A DNA stretch of 7,116 nucleotides, from contig JAEWKP010000185.1 of NCBI GenBank assembly GCA_023393655.1, forward strand, positions 1 to 7,116. Direction: 5' to 3'. The DNA comes from Pseudomonadota bacterium. Lineage in GTDB: Bacteria; Pseudomonadota; Alphaproteobacteria; Rhizobiales; Beijerinckiaceae. The position numbers and the translations under genes are program-made. The notes beneath the pieces are model-generated. The model worked only from the letters and a program-made list of their open reading frames with translations. It made no database searches and was not told where the DNA came from. Shown here piece after piece: positions 6,121 to 7,116 of this stretch. Position 1 is the stretch's first letter. Every line of letters begins with the position of its first letter.

Positions 6121-7007
6121 GCGTCCGGCCCCTTCGACAGGCGCTTCACCATCACGAAGACCATCGGCAGGATCAGCGGCATGGCGACGATGATCGAGGC
6201 GATGCCGAGATCGAGATTGTTGTTGCGCATATAGCGGATGCCGAGCGTCGCCAGCACATGGTTGAGATCGCCCGGCCCGCCGCCGGTGAGCAGGTAGACG
6301 CTGTTGAAATCGCCAAGCGTCCAGATCATCGAGAGCATCGTCGAGGTGACGTAGAGCGTCGCCAGCGAAGGCCAGGTGATGAAGCGGAACTGCTGCCAGC
6401 GATTGGCGCCGTCGACGCTGGCGGCCTCGTAGAGGTCCTGCGCGATCGCGAGCCGGCCGGTGATCAGGATCAGCGTCCAGAACGGCAGCGATTTCCAGAT
6501 ATGGACGAAGATCGAGGAGATGAAGGCGAGCGTCGGGTCGGTGAGCCAGCCCGGCCCCTCCATGATGCCGAACCACTGGAAGAGCTGCTGGTTCACCATG
6601 CCGTTCTCGGGATTCAGCATCACCCGGAAGGACAGGATGGTCGGGATCGAGGGCACCGCCCAGGGCAGGATGAACAGCACCAGCACGATGCGGATCCAGG
6701 GCCGCTGCTGTATGAAGAAGCCGGAAAGAGCGAGCGCGATCAGGAACTTCAGGTTCACCGCCACGAACAGGAAGATGACGGTGTTGACGACGGTGCGCAG
6801 GAAGATCGGGTCGGCGAAGAGCGCCCGGTAGGAATTCCAGTTGAGGCCGAGCCAGAGGCCATAGGCCACCGGGTAGACCACCATGACGGCGAAGACGAGC
6901 ACGTAAGGGGCCAACATGATGGCGCCCCAGATCGCGCGGTCGCGGGTGAAGCCCGAGTTATCCTCGCGTGGCGCCGCAAGCGGCGCGGTCATGACGGCAG
7001 TGCTCAT
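6117..7007 (-). CDS. sugar ABC transporter permease, MalF type
   Basis: A 296-residue inner-membrane permease of the CUT1 (MalF/UgpA-like) family. An N-terminal cytoplasmic stretch of about 25 residues precedes six helices (about 26-54, 72-97, 104-130, 161-183, 214-240 and 264-288). Family signs are YVLVFAVMVVYPVAYGLWLG in helix 1, FILPWAVPSI (112-121), the EAA loop DLYEAASVDGANRWQQF (191-207) and TGGGPGD (241-247) before helix 6. The ATG at 7007 is chosen over one at 7052 because AGGGAG (7018-7013) lies 5 nt upstream and the product then has normal length. The 3' end overlaps the next permease by 4 nt (ATGA), so both subunits are made together as a heterodimer. A hairpin separates it from the probable binding-protein gene upstream. 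Confidence 0.94.
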   Translation of the reverse strand: MSTAVMTAPLAAPREDNSGFTRDRAIWGAIMLAPYVLVFAVMVVYPVAYGLWLGLNWNSYRALFADPIFLRTVVNTVIFLFVAVNLKFLIALALSGFFIQQRPWIRIVLVLFILPWAVPSIPTILSFRVMLNPENGMVNQQLFQWFGIMEGPGWLTDPTLAFISSIFVHIWKSLPFWTLILITGRLAIAQDLYEAASVDGANRWQQFRFITWPSLATLYVTSTMLSMIWTLGDFNSVYLLTGGGPGDLNHVLATLGIRYMRNNNLDLGIASIIVAMPLILPMVFVMVKRLSKGPDA

Positions 7008-7039
7008 GGACTCTCCCTGGAAATGGACCCGGTGAAAGC

Positions 7040-7068
7040 TCCGCCGCGGCAAGCATCGCCGCGGCGGA
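7040..7068 (-). promoter_or_regulatory. 11-bp GC-rich hairpin between probable binding-protein gene and permease gene
   Basis: A perfect stem joins 7040-7050 (TCCGCCGCGGC) with 7058-7068 around a 7-nt loop. On the - strand it lies about 30 nt after the probable stop of the upstream gene and about 32 nt before the permease start, and is followed closely by AGCTTT. This is the place where ABC operons often carry a stem-loop that protects the binding-protein mRNA or partly terminates transcription, so that binding protein is made in excess over membrane subunits. Confidence 0.6.
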
Positions 7069-7098
7069 TCGAAGAGGCAAGCGCGAGCTGCGCGAAGA

Positions 7099-7116
7099 TC
7101 AGCCGGCGATCTGCTT
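7099..7116 (-). CDS. possible last codons of the solute-binding protein gene
   Basis: On the - strand the window edge reads AAG CAG ATC GCC GGC TGA, that is a C-terminus of K-Q-I-A-G then stop. An extracellular solute-binding protein is the usual gene upstream of the MalF-type permease, and the hairpin that follows supports a gene end here. Only five codons are visible, so the call rests on context and could be wrong. Confidence 0.4.
   Translation of the reverse strand, partial: KQIAG

Noticed and set aside
5227..6234. Open frame of 335 codons on the + strand opposite the MalG-type permease
   Set aside because: Rich in Arg, Asp, Gln and Glu with no domain, as expected for the complement of a hydrophobic membrane protein gene.

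Overview
The window is GC-rich with compact, closely packed genes. Protein-level features (CaiB/BaiF CoA-transferase, an AHAS-like thiamine enzyme, an HdeD-like membrane protein, a binding-protein-dependent sugar transporter) and GC-rich hairpin repeats between genes fit an alphaproteobacterium of the order Hyphomicrobiales (Rhizobiales), perhaps near Bosea. That placement is inferred from style and family resemblance, not from a marker gene.

Layout. On the + strand from the left edge: the 3' end of a class III (CaiB/BaiF) CoA-transferase gene (1-390), overlapped by 8 nt by a thiamine-diphosphate enzyme of the acetolactate-synthase fold (383-2059), a perfect 8-bp hairpin (2066-2090), then a small secreted protein of unknown function (2155-2655). 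Everything after this is on the - strand, meeting the + strand genes tail to tail with 9 bp between stops: an HdeD/DUF308 six-helix membrane protein (2665-3264) with its own plausible promoter; an SDR dehydrogenase (3375-4085); a TalB-type transaldolase (4093-5061); a 222-bp gap rich in inverted repeats (5062-5283); and two sugar ABC-transporter permeases (5284-6120 and 6117-7007) joined by an ATGA overlap. The right edge (7099-7116) probably holds the last five codons of the solute-binding protein, separated from the first permease by an 11-bp GC-rich hairpin.

How the parts may work together. The - strand block reads, in transcription order, binding protein (probable), permease, permease, repeat-rich gap, transaldolase, SDR. 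This fits uptake of a sugar, sugar alcohol or sugar acid followed by oxidation (SDR) and entry into the pentose phosphate pathway (transaldolase); the actual substrate cannot be read from the sequence. No ATPase (MalK/UgpC type) lies in the window. The + strand CoA-transferase/thiamine-enzyme pair is translationally coupled and recalls the formyl-CoA transferase/oxalyl-CoA decarboxylase pairing, but the thiamine enzyme is AHAS-like in sequence and lacks a Trp linked to AHAS substrate preference, so its reaction is open.

I see no mobile element, CRISPR array, tRNA or rRNA. Most of the window is ordinary metabolism and transport. The points most worth a second look are the coupled CoA-transferase/thiamine-enzyme pair, the inverted-repeat cluster at 5140-5265 and the intra-operon hairpin at 7040-7068.
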